A DNA stretch of 64,000 nt from Pyrenula massariospora (taxonomy: Eukaryota; Ascomycota; Eurotiomycetes; Pyrenulales; Pyrenulaceae), in contig JAGFMI010000005.1 in assembly GCA_021030905.1 (NCBI GenBank), forward strand, positions 930,001 through 994,000. The letters are read 5' to 3'. The translations under genes were made by a program, and so were the position numbers. How positions within the stretch are numbered: the first letter of the stretch is position 1; each line of letters begins with the position of its first letter. A model generated the notes under the pieces. The model saw only the letters and a list, made by a program, of their open reading frames with translations. It searched no databases and was not told the DNA's origin. Below are positions 1 through 11,455 of this stretch, piece after piece.

Positions 1-1284
1 CACCGATTTCGAGAAGCAGAACGTACACTGAACTCACCCGATAATACTAATCTGCCTGCGCTTGGACATGCAGTTTCTGGTTCTATCGGAGCCGCGATCT
101 CAAACATTGTTACCTACCCTCTTGATCTTATAATAACCAGGCTACAAATCCAACAACGCCGACGTAATGAAGGTGGATCCCTTTCAGATGTCGAGTACAA
201 GGATCTGTGGGATGCGATACAAAAGATCTACTACACAGAAGGCGGGCTTCACGGATTCTACACGGGACTACTGCAGGATACAAGCAAAACGATCGCTGAT
301 TCATTTCTCTTCTTCCTAGCATACAACTATCTCAGGCGGCGGCGGCTTGATATCCAATATGGTTCGCCAATCTCACAGAAGCTTCTTCCGCCCCAAGACG
401 AGCTGGGGATTGGCTTCATAGCTGGAGCTCTCACAAAGCTTCTGACGACACCATTATCCACCGTCGTGACCAGGAAACAGACTGCGGCTGTGACAACCTC
501 ACCAGAAAAAAGCGAAAAGCCATCAAGTGATGCTCACCGTCAGCTCTCTAGTCCAACCACCAAATCAATCATCCAATCCATCTACACCGAAAAAGGCATT
601 CCAGGTTTCTGGTCCGGCTACTCTGCCTCCCTAATCCTCACCCTCAACCCCTCAATAACCTTCTTCCTTTTCGAACTCCTAAAGCGCGTCCTCCTCCCCA
701 AAACCTCCCGCTCCCAACCACCCTCCTCATCCACCTTCCTCATCGCCGCCATCAGCAAAGCAATCGCGAGCAGCATCACCTACCCCTTCTCCCTCGCCAA
801 AGCCCGCGCCCAAGCATCCTCCTCCTCCTCCTCCACCACCCAATCAAAACCCCCCACCACCATCTTCACCACCCTCGCCCACATCACCACCACCTCGGGC
901 CCCACCGCCCTCTACGCCGGCCTCCCCCTCGAAGTCCTCAAGGGCTTCTTCTCCCACGGCACCACCATGCTCGTCAAGCAGTACACCCACTCCCTCGTCA
1001 TCTCCCTCTACTACACCGCCGCCTCCCTCGCGCGCCTGCTCACCACCCGCCGCCCGCACGTCGCCGAGCTGATGCAGCGCGCGGACGCGCAGCGCGTCGA
1101 GTACTTTGACCTGGCGCGGGCGCGGGCGGCCGAGGCGAAGGGGGTGGTGGAGGATAAGGTACAGGAGGTGGTGAGTCGGGCGGCGGATGAGACAGCGGAG
1201 TTGGTGGCGGATTATGTGGTGGAGGAGGAGGTGGGGGAGTGGAGGAGTTTGTATCAGAGGGGGGTTTGGGGGGAGAAGGAGTAG
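1..1284 (+). CDS. ANT1: Peroxisomal adenine-nucleotide carrier (ANT1/PMP47 type), 5' end cut off
   Basis: Frame 1 is open from the first base to the TAG at 1282-1284, so the gene starts left of the window. A mitochondrial-carrier signature PLDLIITR lies at 118-141. Two further repeat-like blocks follow: TTPLSTVVTRKQ around 448-483, and ITYPFSLAKARAQ around 775-813. The block LEVLKGFFSHG (around 928-960) is typical of the PMP47/Ant1 branch, which exchanges ATP for AMP across the peroxisomal membrane for fatty-acid activation; the substrate is inferred from that family. A serine run from TCC repeats lies near 814-834. After the last helix there is a charged, predicted helical tail of about 80 residues (1050-1281). 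Codon third positions are strongly C-rich before 1080 and G-rich after it. A generic mitochondrial carrier is the alternative. Confidence 0.78.
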   Translation, partial: HRFREAERTLNSPDNTNLPALGHAVSGSIGAAISNIVTYPLDLIITRLQIQQRRRNEGGSLSDVEYKDLWDAIQKIYYTEGGLHGFYTGLLQDTSKTIADSFLFFLAYNYLRRRRLDIQYGSPISQKLLPPQDELGIGFIAGALTKLLTTPLSTVVTRKQTAAVTTSPEKSEKPSSDAHRQLSSPTTKSIIQSIYTEKGIPGFWSGYSASLILTLNPSITFFLFELLKRVLLPKTSRSQPPSSSTFLIAAISKAIASSITYPFSLAKARAQASSSSSSTTQSKPPTTIFTTLAHITTTSGPTALYAGLPLEVLKGFFSHGTTMLVKQYTHSLVISLYYTAASLARLLTTRRPHVAELMQRADAQRVEYFDLARARAAEAKGVVEDKVQEVVSRAADETAELVADYVVEEEVGEWRSLYQRGVWGEKE

Positions 1285-1646
1285 GAGGTAATGAGATAGT
1301 GTGGGTTCGGTTTGGCTGGAAAAGTTTTGTGGGCATCATCTGGGATATGGGAGGGAAAGAAGGTCGGTGGGTTGGTGTCATGAATGAACAGAATGAAAAT
1401 ATCTGCGCCCATGATCTGTAGCGTGGCTTGAACTCTGCATAGATCAATCATAAATTCTCTCAGAATGCTGAACTTTGTTACGCATATTCCGTATCTAAGG
1501 CAAGAAGGGTATCGTATCAATATCAAAAACCACCCTGGGCCGGCATCAAGTCCAAGCCGCTCAACCCATTTTTCGTATCCAAAGCCCTAGTCCAGACCTT
1601 CCCCATATTCCGTGGCCCCTACCCAAGAAACCAACTTAGCCAACGA
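1285..1646. other. Intergenic, 3' ends of the convergent carrier and NUP82 genes
   Basis: This spacer lies between two converging stop codons. I see no gene, only sequence expected of 3' untranslated regions. Confidence 0.6.
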
Positions 1647-4538
1647 TCAAGTCTCCATCCCCAAGCTCAGATTCTCCAGCCTCTTCATCGCCGCCTCAAT
1701 GATAGCCCCCTCTCTGTCTACCATCTCCATCGCGTCCGCGATCCTCGCTTTTTGAAGCTTCGGCGGGACCGTGCTCGCGGCAGAATTGGTCCTTGACAGA
1801 GCCGGCGACGGGGTCGATTCCCTGAGCGACCGTGAATCCTCGGCTTCTTTCCCCTTTCCCAGAGATGATAGTGCGGCGTGGGCTTCGGGAAGGAGTTTTT
1901 GGTGTAAGGATTCGAGCTGTGTTGGCTCGTTAGTCGAAGATATGAATGATAGATAAGAGAAAGTGACAACATACCGTATCAAACCTAGCACCTAAAGCGC
2001 GGTCCTTGCCACGCCCATCATCCTCCTCTGACTCTCCACCTCCCTCTACCCCGAAGCTCCTCGCCAAAGCACCAACTTCTTCCACCCACTCTTTCTCTTT
2101 TTTACTCAGTTCCCTGCCCTTCCCACCTAGAACTTCACTTCTCCCCACCTTCTTTCTCAACTCTTCGTACCTTATTGTCATTTTCTTCTGCTTCTCTTTC
2201 GCCCTCTCTATCCGCTCAACGTAACTCCCCTGTTCACCCTCGGACTGCTCGTGTTTTTCCGCCATATTCTGCAACCGTTCTGCGACCTGCCTCATCTGGC
2301 TGATCTGTCCGTTTAGCTCGTTGCAGAGCCGGTCGACTCGACGGAAGAGCTCCGCAGCGGCTCTCTCGATGGAGTGTGTTTCTATACTAAGGCCGCGATG
2401 GGCAGAGGATAGGATTTCGAGGGTGGAGGGTGAAAGTCGGATCTCGGATGTTAAGCTGTTGCGGTACCGAGCGGGGATTGCGGAGCGAATTTTGGCGATT
2501 GAGGCAGCAGGCTGAGCGTAGAAGGCATGGGATGGGGTATATGCTGGTCTTGGGGTTGGGATATCCGGTTCGGGAGAGTCTTCTGCGAGTTCGAGGGATC
2601 TGCTTTTGCGGAAAAGTGCTGCTGGTGAAGAGTCGGGTTGAGATTGGTCATGAGGCGGATCGAGGACGAGAGCGTGCGCCTGTTGGTTAGAGAATGTCAG
2701 GAGAAGGTAGCCTATCTCTTCGTGCTGGAAAAGCTGACAGGCAGGAAGGTGTGAAGCTCCTGTTGGATCAGGGTCGAAGATCAAAAGGCTTTCGGAAAGG
2801 GTAATCTGGTCTTCACATAATAACTGTAGTCGAAATGGCAGTCCACTACTATTTACGTCCGGGTTATCATACTTCGAAGAAGCGGTCAATTCTTTCTCTA
2901 GTCTTGAAGTCCAGGAGGATAGCGAGAAATAGTTGACAGAATTTGAAGATGTAACAAAGAAATCATATCGTGAATAGATGTCAGGAGTAATAGCTGGCCA
3001 GTTGGCAAGATCTTCGTCTTTCGGATCTGTCTTAGACGGTTTAGAGATTTTAAGCGTTTCGACAACGATTAGCTCTTTCGGTTCGGACGGCGGAGGAACT
3101 GCAAACGAGGACGTTTTCTTTTTGGGCAACCATTGCCCTTGCACGCCCTCAAGGCTCATGCAAATCTGTAATTGACGGTCTGAAGAAGTAAGGCATACCA
3201 CGGTTGCAGAAATACCTGGTTCTTTAGGCTCTTGGTGAATTTCGTCCTGGTCTTCGTACCCTTCAAGCTTAGGTGCTATAACATAAATGTCGGCGACGTC
3301 TAAGTCAAGTTCGAGCTGTTCATCCTCTGCGTTGGCTAGAAATGGCCCTTGCAGTCGGGGGATTGGGCTTGGATTCGAAGGCCGAGATCGAATTTCAACG
3401 GATTCCTGAACGTCTGGCATGCCTTCAATGGTCGGAACTAGGGGTTCCTCCTCGTCTATTTCTTGAATCCACTGATACTGCTCTTGCACTTGAGCGGCAT
3501 CATCCTCTTCATCGTTAGGCTCGGCGCCGAAGGATGCCATCTCACTGACAATTGAAGTCGTCAAGGAAGAAAGAGTGGTTTGCGTAGGTACCCATTGTGA
3601 CGGCAATAAGGGACACAGAGCGTACACATCCCCTGTCCTCATTCCAACCCATAAAGTCATGGCAGCCCATCCATCCTCGTCCTCGTAACCTTGACCTCCA
3701 AAGCATGCAGACGCAACCTCCATGTCAAATACGTCCGCCGAGAATCCCTTGCTCTTACCAAATCCTCGCGGTTCGAGATTTTCGTCACACGATGTCCCGT
3801 CTGCAAGTCTCGTTAAGTCGATTGCTAGCGCTGGACGGTCGAATGTCCATTGGTTAACCCTATCTAACTCCCATATTCTCACGGCAGCATCTGCGGTCAC
3901 TGTGACAAGGCAATCAGATGCAGTTGTGCTAACGGCGAGGGGATGCCACAGGGCCGCTACGACAGGCGATTGAGGGAGAACATGAGTGGTAGGCCCTAAT
4001 TGGAAGGTCTTTAGTCTCAGAGGGGTTCGATCTTTCGAACGAAGATGTGAAGGGTCGGGTAGAATCGCTATATGGACAGTATGCTCGGTGAGAATTGCGA
4101 TAAAGGAGCCAGATCGTGAGACAATGAGTTGTCTGATTTGTTGGTAGACTGGGACTGTCAAGACCTGAACTCTTTAGCGCCTGAAAGTTTATATCTGTAT
4201 CTTGTTCCTACTCTATAAGAAAGTTCATCTCCATAGCTTGGAGAACTGCCTCTCGATTTTGCTGCTTGAGCATGTTTCCGTTCCTCTGCTCGATGCGCTT
4301 CTAAAACCAGATTCATCCACCTGATCTGGTTCCCACTGGCGATAAAGATTTCATCTCCACGTTTTGCGAGTAGTCTTCGTGGCCCGGAGTATGGCGTGAC
4401 CCGTGTATTGCCATTTACCGTATTTGCAGAGCTGTTAGAAAGCCTGTTGGGAGTATCAGGCGGCGGATCCGTAAAGATTCTGGAGCCCGTGCTTGGTCTG
4501 GAAATCCATGAGGGAGTGTAACTGACAATTTTCGGCAT
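1647..4538 (-). CDS. NUP82: Nucleoporin Nup82-like
   Basis: Three exons on the minus strand: 4212-4538, 1975-4164 and 1647-1916, joined over introns 4165-4211 (47 nt) and 1917-1974 (58 nt, branch-like GACTAAC). The product is 928 residues. Opening MPKIVSYTPSWISRPS and the block RQLIVSRSGSFIAILTEH resemble fungal Nup82, which sits on the cytoplasmic face of the nuclear pore with Nup159 and Nsp1 and serves mRNA export. A WD-type strand VRIWELDRVNQW follows, then an acidic middle and a C-terminal predicted coiled coil (from about RRVDRLCNELNG) that in this family binds its partners. The first intron restores the frame between RTxxL-type strands (LSYR to VLTVPVYQQ). It is divergent from CBC2 with 275 bp between the start codons. 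Family assignment is by motif recall, not alignment. Confidence 0.78.
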
Positions 4539-4813
4539 TCTGAGAATGGGCTCAAAATTTTGCGCACGGGCTCGGAGTGCGTTGAGAGGTTTAGGATAAA
4601 AGATTTAATACCGCAGGTGTCATACCATAGCCTGAAATGTTGTGCTGCGACTGTTATGGCCTTGACGCCTTGAGAGAGAAAAGGTGATATTTTGTGTTTG
4701 GTCGGCGAGCTTGACGCGGAGCTTGGAGCTTCTCCGCGTTTCCCACGCTCCACACCAGGACATGAAAGTCGCGAAAGCTCCCCTGCTCTGGATCCAGCCT
4801 TTATACATCCACC

Positions 4814-5571
4814 ATGGCTTCAACAACCGTTCAGACGACAGTAGATAGACTCGACAGACCTAGCGCTTACTATTTAGGAAGAGTGAGTCCACATTCCCCG
4901 TCCATGGTGCAGCAGGGCTGATATACGTCAAGAACAAGAAGCGAAAATTCAACCATGACCGAGATCGTGATGAGCGGGATGGCGATGAAGTAACGAAAGA
5001 AGATCCGAGTGACCCTTTGAAAGATGCTACAACTCTATATGTTGGAAACCTGTTAGGATACCTCTCGGAACTCTACGCATATCACCACTGACGGAAAGTC
5101 AGGTCATTTTACACTACAGAAGAACAGATACACGAGCTCTTTGCGAAGTGAGCCACCATCCCGAACAGTCCAAACACTATCTCTAATGATGTTGAACAGA
5201 TGCGGCGAGATCAAAAGGCTGGTGATGGGACTTGACCGCTTTCAGAAGACCCCTTGTGGCTTTTGTTTCGTTGAATACTACACTCACCAAGACGCACTTG
5301 ACTGCATGAAATACATAGGAGGTACGAAGCTAGATGAAAGAATTATTAGGACAGATTTGGATCCTGGCTTTCAAGAAGGAAGACAATATGGGTATGGCGA
5401 TGCTGTTGGCATGCCGAGCGAACTGAGCTGATTCCTAACAGGCGAGGCAAATCCGGTGGGCAAGTCCGAGATGAGTATCGTGACGAATTCGACCCCGGTC
5501 GTGGTGGATATGGCAGAGCTATTGCTGCAGAGAGGCAGAAGGAGGAAGAAGAGTATGGCAGGGGAAGATAA
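4814..5571 (+). CDS. CBC2: Nuclear cap-binding protein subunit 2 (CBP20)
   Basis: Five exons: 4814-4882, 4933-5051, 5103-5147, 5200-5391, 5442-5571; four introns of 50-52 nt; 184 residues. The start [16 protein letters not shown] and the tyrosine-rich [10 protein letters not shown] segment match CBP20, where these tyrosines help stack the m7G cap. The RRM is intact: RNP2 LYVGNLSF is assembled across intron 2, and RNP1 is CGFCFVEYY. The conserved [18 protein letters not shown] stretch follows, ending in an RGGYGR basic tail. The protein binds capped RNA with Cbc1/CBP80 in the nucleus. Four introns in 758 bp make it the most intron-dense gene here. The acceptor of intron 1 (TCAAG before AACAAGAAG) is the least certain junction. 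Confidence 0.9.
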
Positions 5572-5790
5572 CATTGTCGACGGTCACTCACGAGGGATAT
5601 CAAGGAGACATCTTAGGTCTTTGGCATCTTTACAATACATCTTGAAAAGTGTATGCAAGATGGGTAGCTTGCATTTTTTTCGAGGTACTATCGCATTTGA
5701 GTACATTCAATTTCAGCTTTTCTGAGACTCATCAACTCCAGACGCTAATATGCTCTCAAGGCGAGCCTCCCGGATGCAAAGCCGGCTATC

Positions 5791-6693
5791 CTAACACTGT
5801 TCCTTCCTACGATTCAGTACCTCTTTTTGTACCTGCAACAACCACCATATGTGAATGCGACTGTCATTGCTGAGTTCTGGATGGAAACTCGTCCCAAAAA
5901 CATTTCCTTGCTTCACCGCGATCATGTCTCCTGCTTCCCCGCTGAAATCTACCTTTTCCAACTGTTCCTTTAGTCTGTTCACTCGGCCCGGCAGGACTCC
6001 CATCACATGCACTTCTTTCTCGAGTGCTTTCTTTGCCACGAGGTCATTAGCTTTTCTTGAAGGTGCGACCACCGAGTTGGCTTTCTCCTGTTCTCGCGTC
6101 TGGATCCCTTCGACATTTGGGAGTATCTTCTCGACAACAGGTGCGCGAATAAAAATGCCCGGAAAGCCGGTGCCGGTCTCAATTTCGAATCCAGAAAGTT
6201 CGTCAAGAAAAGGTAGATTCAACTCTGCCTGAAAGCTTTCGATCTGTCTCCCGAAATGGTTTCGGTTTACGCGTACATCCAGGCCACCTATCAGGTCTTG
6301 CCCGCCTTTCATTGTGGAATTGGCCGCTTCAGCGAGCAGTATGAGGCCAGCGCATGTACCCCATGTTGGATGTCGGTCACGCCTGAACAGTGTTATGTAA
6401 GTCAGAGTTTGCGACGGTGGAATAGTTTACTACACTTACTTGACAAAGTCTCGAAGAGGCTCTAGGAGACCGATTCTAGCGGCTACGATGGCAATTGAGG
6501 TGCTCTCGCCTCCAGGGATGATCAGGGCGTCACATTGCGAGAGGTGAACCTGGTTCCTGACCTCAATTACTTGGAAGTTGAGATCTTCTTCGCTAGGAAA
6601 TATGGTTCTCAGGGTCACAGCAGCTTGCTTGAGAAGCTTGACATGTTCGATGAAGGCGCCTTGCAAAGCAAGAACGCCAACTGTGGTATTCAT
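5791..6693 (-). CDS. SNO1: Pyridoxal 5'-phosphate synthase glutaminase subunit (PdxT/Sno)
   Basis: Two exons, 6440-6693 and 5791-6382, with a 57-nt intron (6383-6439, GTAAGT donor); 281 residues. The class-I glutaminase releases ammonia from glutamine for the Pdx1/Snz synthase in vitamin B6 making. Visible motifs: MNTTVGVLALQGAF start, GGES loop, nucleophile in WGTCAGL (Cys95), and the His-Glu pair in SFHPEL. I chose the ATG at 6693 because family members begin just there; an in-frame ATG exists at 6747. Between RAPVVEKI and the IAVKQGNVFGTSFHPEL end there is an insertion of roughly 50 lysine- and glutamate-rich residues absent from bacterial PdxT. The Pdx1 partner is not in the window. It is divergent from the PPTase gene. 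Confidence 0.9.
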
Positions 6694-7192
6694 TGCATGA
6701 TATTCGGTAGCGAAAAAGTCATCTGTGACCTTTAAGAAAAGAGTCATCAATGACGCCGATCTCCGTGACCGTTTTTCTGCCACCGCCTTTAAGCCTCAAC
6801 CTTAAATTTAGTCCGATAGCAAGCGTATATGATAGGTCGGGTCGATCTCTTCAGCTGTGAATAGAAAATAGTAAATCTCGCCGGTGACCTCCGTGTTTAC
6901 TTCCCGAGGCCTTAGAACCTGATGAGTCGTCTCTCATGATACGTTAATCGCTATGCTTTACGCTCCTCCTTCTCAGCAAACCTACGAGCCCACTGACATG
7001 GAAGGAGATTACTGATACAAGCCCGCTCCTGCATCAAGCTACGGACATGTTTCCTAATGATCGTCTCCGTGTTGCTCCTTCTAAATGCCATCTACAGGCC
7101 ATCGTTAAAAGCCTAAATTCCTTTAACAACTGTTCTTGTTAGCTGCTTTGACAAATTCAGGCTTTTCTTTTCTCTGACATTTTATCGTCACC
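6694..7192. other. Divergent promoter region, SNO1 / PPTase
   Basis: About 500 bp between two outward-facing start codons. Pyrimidine-rich tracts lie just before the PPTase start (7130-7190). No gene or known operator was recognised. Confidence 0.6.
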
Positions 7193-8212
7193 ATGTCTTC
7201 CCCTCCCAGATTAGAACTTCTCTACATGGACACCCGGCCGCTGACCAAACGATCTACCGTCCTGCCCCTTCTATCCTCTCTCCGCTCCGAGGAAGCTGAT
7301 TCCGTGACCCGCTTCTATCACTTGAGAGATCGCCACATGTCACTCGCCTCTCATCTTCTGAAATACTACTTCATCCACCGTACCGCTCGCATCCCCTGGT
7401 CCTCCATCGCAATTTCTCGCACTCCACCACCCCACAAACGCCCCTTCTGGGCCCCTCCCGAAAACGTATCTCTTGCCGTTCCGGGCCTCGAATTCAACGT
7501 CTCGCACCAAAACGGCTTAGTGGCTCTGCTCGGCTGTCCCCTCGCCACAGAGCTCATCTCCCAACCCGCCGCATCCCCAACGGCCTCCCAGACAGCACGC
7601 CCAAGCGCCGATACCGCCTCCCCAACGGCCTCCCAAACAATCCGTCTAGGCATCGACATCACCTCCCCCACCGAATCCCGCGGCCGCGCCCAATCCGTCA
7701 CCACGGAAGAGCACTTCGTCGACTGGGCCGACACCTTCACCTCGGCCTTCTCCGACGGCGAGCTCGACGAGATGAAGTACTCCGCGCCGCCCCAGATCCC
7801 GCCCTTCACCGAGGCCCACGAGGCGGACTTTGTCGCCGCCAAGCTGCGCCGCTTCTACGCCTTCTGGGCCCTGAAGGAGGCGTACATCAAGATGACCGGC
7901 GAGGCGCTCCTCGCGCCCTGGCTGAGGGAGCTGGAGTTTCGGGGGGTCAAGGCTCCGCCGGAAGGGGGGGAGGAGGAGGGGAGCTGGGGGAAGGTGGAGA
8001 ACGAGGTCGAGGTGTGGCTGCGCGGGGAGAAGGTCGACGACGAGGGGGGGGCGAAGATGGCGATGCGGGGGTATGGGAAGGACTTTATCGTGGCGACGGC
8101 GGTGGAGGGGTTGAGCGAGAATGTGTTGAAGGCGACTAAGTTTAGGGGTGTGGATCTGGAGAAGGATATCGAGCCGTGCGCGACGGGGAGGTGCAAGTGT
8201 TTGGACGGGTGA
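7193..8212 (+). CDS. npgA: 4'-phosphopantetheinyl transferase (NpgA/Lys5, Sfp type)
   Basis: Single exon, 339 residues. It moves 4'-phosphopantetheine from CoA to a serine on carrier domains; in filamentous fungi one such enzyme serves lysine synthesis, polyketide synthases and nonribosomal peptide synthetases. Family signatures: FNVSHQNG (substrate-binding), LGIDI (Gly153-Ile156, Mg-binding Asp155) and FWALKEAYIKMTGEAL (Phe224 on, catalytic WxxKEAxxK with Lys228, Glu229 and Lys233). Between SHQ and GID there is a short duplicated Ser/Thr/Ala-rich unit (SPTASQT repeated). The coding strand is C-rich up to about 7900 and G-rich afterwards, encoding a Glu/Gly-rich insertion near residue 260. 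Start is the first ATG, 24 nt before a conserved-looking LELLYMDTRPL. Confidence 0.9.
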   Translation: MSSPPRLELLYMDTRPLTKRSTVLPLLSSLRSEEADSVTRFYHLRDRHMSLASHLLKYYFIHRTARIPWSSIAISRTPPPHKRPFWAPPENVSLAVPGLEFNVSHQNGLVALLGCPLATELISQPAASPTASQTARPSADTASPTASQTIRLGIDITSPTESRGRAQSVTTEEHFVDWADTFTSAFSDGELDEMKYSAPPQIPPFTEAHEADFVAAKLRRFYAFWALKEAYIKMTGEALLAPWLRELEFRGVKAPPEGGEEEGSWGKVENEVEVWLRGEKVDDEGGAKMAMRGYGKDFIVATAVEGLSENVLKATKFRGVDLEKDIEPCATGRCKCLDG

Positions 8213-8891
8213 GTCGGTCAGAACACAGTGTACAGTGAGACCGCGATACAAGTATCAAGGGCATCCCATTGAGTGCTTCTCTCACAGGTCAAATAGGCCC
8301 TCGCCGGCTGCCAGCGGCCTTCCTGTAAGAGCCTCAAACATAGAAATACGTCTGTAAAGATCTTGAGCTATAGAGACTGGATGGCGACTTGACGGTTGGG
8401 CAATAAGGCGGTCGCTTTATGTCGAGGGTTTACCGTCGTCCTTATTCTCCACACGCGAAATCAAATAGTATTACAAATAAGCTCAAGAGCAATCTCCATT
8501 CATTCATTCAACGCGCGCAACCTCCTCAAGAGAGCAGCGCCCGAATCCAAAAGATCGGGAAAAAAAATTGGAAAATTCCTATTGTACATATTCACATCCC
8601 TTTCTCCCCATTCTGTGAGTGTAGCTCATCGTGACTGACCGTGTCACGTCTCCCAACCCAAGCGTTCGGTTCAGAAAATGCCCATACCCTAGATGGTATC
8701 CAGGATTATCCCCAAAAAGCTCTCGGCGACGAATCAATGCAGAACCAACACCACCCCAATGCTTGCAAATTTCTCGCTTGAACGCCTCATGTAATGAAAT
8801 GCAACAACGCCTCTTGTTGAGAAAGAACTCCGGAGAAAATGATATTCGTTTCGAAATGGCATCGAACGGTTACTTTGCATTTGATGCCCTT
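8213..8891. other. Intergenic, convergent 3' ends of PPTase and CDC27
   Basis: Nothing with coding support was seen. Longer open frames here run into the antisense of CDC27 exon 3 and carry no recognisable motif. Confidence 0.55.
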
Positions 8892-11455
8892 TTAATCTTC
8901 ATCTTCTTCCTCCTCGTAGTCGTCATCGTCGTCCAAACTCTCCATCGCGTCCTTTATGTACTGTGCGGCCTGTGGAGGATTAGCAGAGGATTTTTATACA
9001 GACCGGGTAGAACCACGTACCTTTGGATCCAAATTCAAAGCCGCCGTGAAGGATTTGATAGCTTCGCCCTTGTTCCTCATCATCTTGTACAATCGGCCCA
9101 GAAGGAAATGGACGTTCGCCTCATCCGGCACGAGATCCTTGAGCGTCTTAAGCTCAGTCAATGCCATCTGCGGCTCGTTCAGCGTCATCAACACCCGTGC
9201 TTTCTTGAACCGACTCAGCGCCTGTGTAGGTGCAAGGTTACATGCACGAGTGTAGTAGTCCAGTGCTGCGTGCGGATTCTTGAGCTTCTCAAGGACGATG
9301 CCGATACAACAAACCAGCACGGCATTAGCAGGATTAATGCTGCAGGCAGTCTGATAATGCTGCTCGGCGTACTCGTATTTGCCATTCTTTTCATACACTT
9401 TCCCAAGTCCGTACCAGGCGTTGTAGTGCCGGCGGTCAGCACCAATGGCACTTCGATAGGCGTCAAGAGCTTTGTCATACTCCTCATTTGACATGTATTC
9501 ATGACCTTGTAGCGTAAAGCCATAGGCAAACGACGGATCCAGCTGAGTGGCCCGCTTAAAGCACTTTATTGCCTGATCATGCTCGCGAGAAAGTGAGAAA
9601 GCATTTCCGATAGCACACCATGACTGCGGTGCAAGGCGTTCGGTGTCCATGAGTGAGTGAGCGAGAAAGGCGAGGTCAATATCAGACTTGAGGTGCCACA
9701 AGGTGGTGGAGTAGAATTCCATGTCATCGAGTCTGCTTGGTTCAAACTCTCTAGCCCGGGCAAAGAAATATTCGGCAGAAGTGTAGTCAGCTTGCTCAAA
9801 GTAGGCTCGACCTATTTGAGACACAACCCATGAAGTTTCGCGTTGAGATGGAGGAAGCGAATTGAAGACTGAGACTGCCTCTTGACACTTGTAATGTGAT
9901 AGGTTGTACTGGCCAAGGGCAAGTTTCGTGAACAAATCACAGAGATATTGCAAAGCTTCGGTTTCTCTTGTTTTATCGTGTAACAAGGATTTCTGCTGGC
10001 CGTTGGATGCGCTCTTGGTCACAGCAACACTGGCTTTGGATTCTTTTCCATCAATGTCCATCAATTCTGACTGAAGCTTCCGATCACGATTGCCACTAAC
10101 CACACGCCCAACGGTCGAAGTTGCTGCTGTGCGACCTTTCGTGCCTGTGGCTTTGGCCTTCTTGATATCTCTGCCCTCGCGGAGCCCGTTGAAAGCACCA
10201 GTAAAAGAGAGCTTGCTTCCAGCAGTGCCTACTGGTCTGACCGTGTCTCGCAGCCTGTCGCTCCTCCGTGTTGGTGCTGGAGCACCATTTGGCATCGTGT
10301 TCGAGTGTGCTGTCTGCCCCGATATTGTCCGTTTATGACCCGTAGGTTCCGGGGCTTGAAGTATCTGCACTTCCTCTGCACCGGGTTTGCCACGCGTTCG
10401 AGTCTTTGGTAGGGGGTTTCGCATCCTGGGCGGAGCTCCAAGTTCTAAGCCCATATCTTGAGCACGGTTGGCTTTTCGAGGTGGAGCTGATGGGATACCG
10501 AACGGGTCCTCCGGTATGGAATCTTCGTGGACCACGCTGGAGAAGTCGCTGGCATGGGTGGAGGGGGTCTCTGCGGTGTCAAGCCTTGCATCTGCATTTT
10601 CGGAATCGAAACTGTTCATGGACCCATTTAATTTCTGCCATAAGGCAGAGCTACCATGAGTCGAGCCGCCGTTTATTTTTGAGCTCACCGAAGAGAAGGG
10701 ATCACCGGGTTGAGGCTGTGGTTGGGCGGAAGAGGATGAAGTATGTGTTTTGTCTTGCACAGTCTTGGGTTTTTGTTCTTGCTCGTTCGCATACGAGGAG
10801 AGGAGATCAACCATCTCTGGGCTTGCTTTGTATATGTTTGAGATATTGATGGGGCAGCCTTTGCGATGGTTAGCTCGTACACTTTTCACGACGCTGATGT
10901 TTAAAGCTCACCGGACTCGCAGATACCTTGGAAAGCGTCCCACATGAACGGGTTGAGGTTCAGGGCGTCTACCCAGCATTCCACAGCCTTCTGATGGTCT
11001 TTGTGAGCACTCCAGAGCTTTCCAAGGAGCGTGTATACCGCTGCTGCATCCGGTAGATGTTGTCGCCGTGTCTCGCTATGCTGCCCCATACAATTCCTCG
11101 CCTGCCAGCTTGGACGGCATCTCTCCAGGGCAGATATTCCCTCAAGAGTTTTGCCCAGGTCCAGGCAGGCTTGCGCAAATACATAGCCGCAGCCGAGATG
11201 ATGGGAACGGGAAGCGTGAGTTTTGATCGTGTCGTAGGCGGCCTTCATCTGGCCACCCTGATATTGGCATAGAGCGAGCAGATAGCAAGCCTCGGAGCTT
11301 CGGGGTTCGTGTGCATGAAGCCGCCCAGCTAGAAAGAGTGCGTTTTTCAGAAGATTGTTGTCCAAGTGGTAGTATATGAATTGGCGGAGCTGAGAGGAAA
11401 TGTGAGGGTTGTTGGCGGGTGCCATTTTGGCGGGAGGTCTGGCGCTCTGCACCAT
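8892..11455 (-). CDS. CDC27: Anaphase-promoting complex subunit 3 (Cdc27/BimA/Apc3)
   Basis: Three exons: 10912-11455, 9021-10858, 8892-8969; introns 10859-10911 (53 nt) and 8970-9020 (51 nt); 819 residues. It is a TPR scaffold of the APC/C ubiquitin ligase that binds the IR tails of Cdh1/Cdc20. An N-terminal dimerisation region (SSQLRQFIYYHLDNNLLKNA) is followed by a linker of about 250 Ser/Pro/Lys-rich residues with likely phosphosites. A C-terminal array of TPR units follows, for example AYGFTLQGHEYM, AWYGLGKVYEKNGKY and VHFLLGRLYKMM. The last exon encodes a 25-residue tail ending in an Asp/Glu run. The start could be the ATG at 11455 or the more typical MAPANNPHISSQ at 11425. It is divergent from SND2. 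Confidence 0.92.

Noticed and set aside
8631-9491. Plus-strand open frame of 286 codons
   Set aside because: It lies mostly antisense to CDC27 exons, whose TPR repeats and splice sites are clear, and has no motif.
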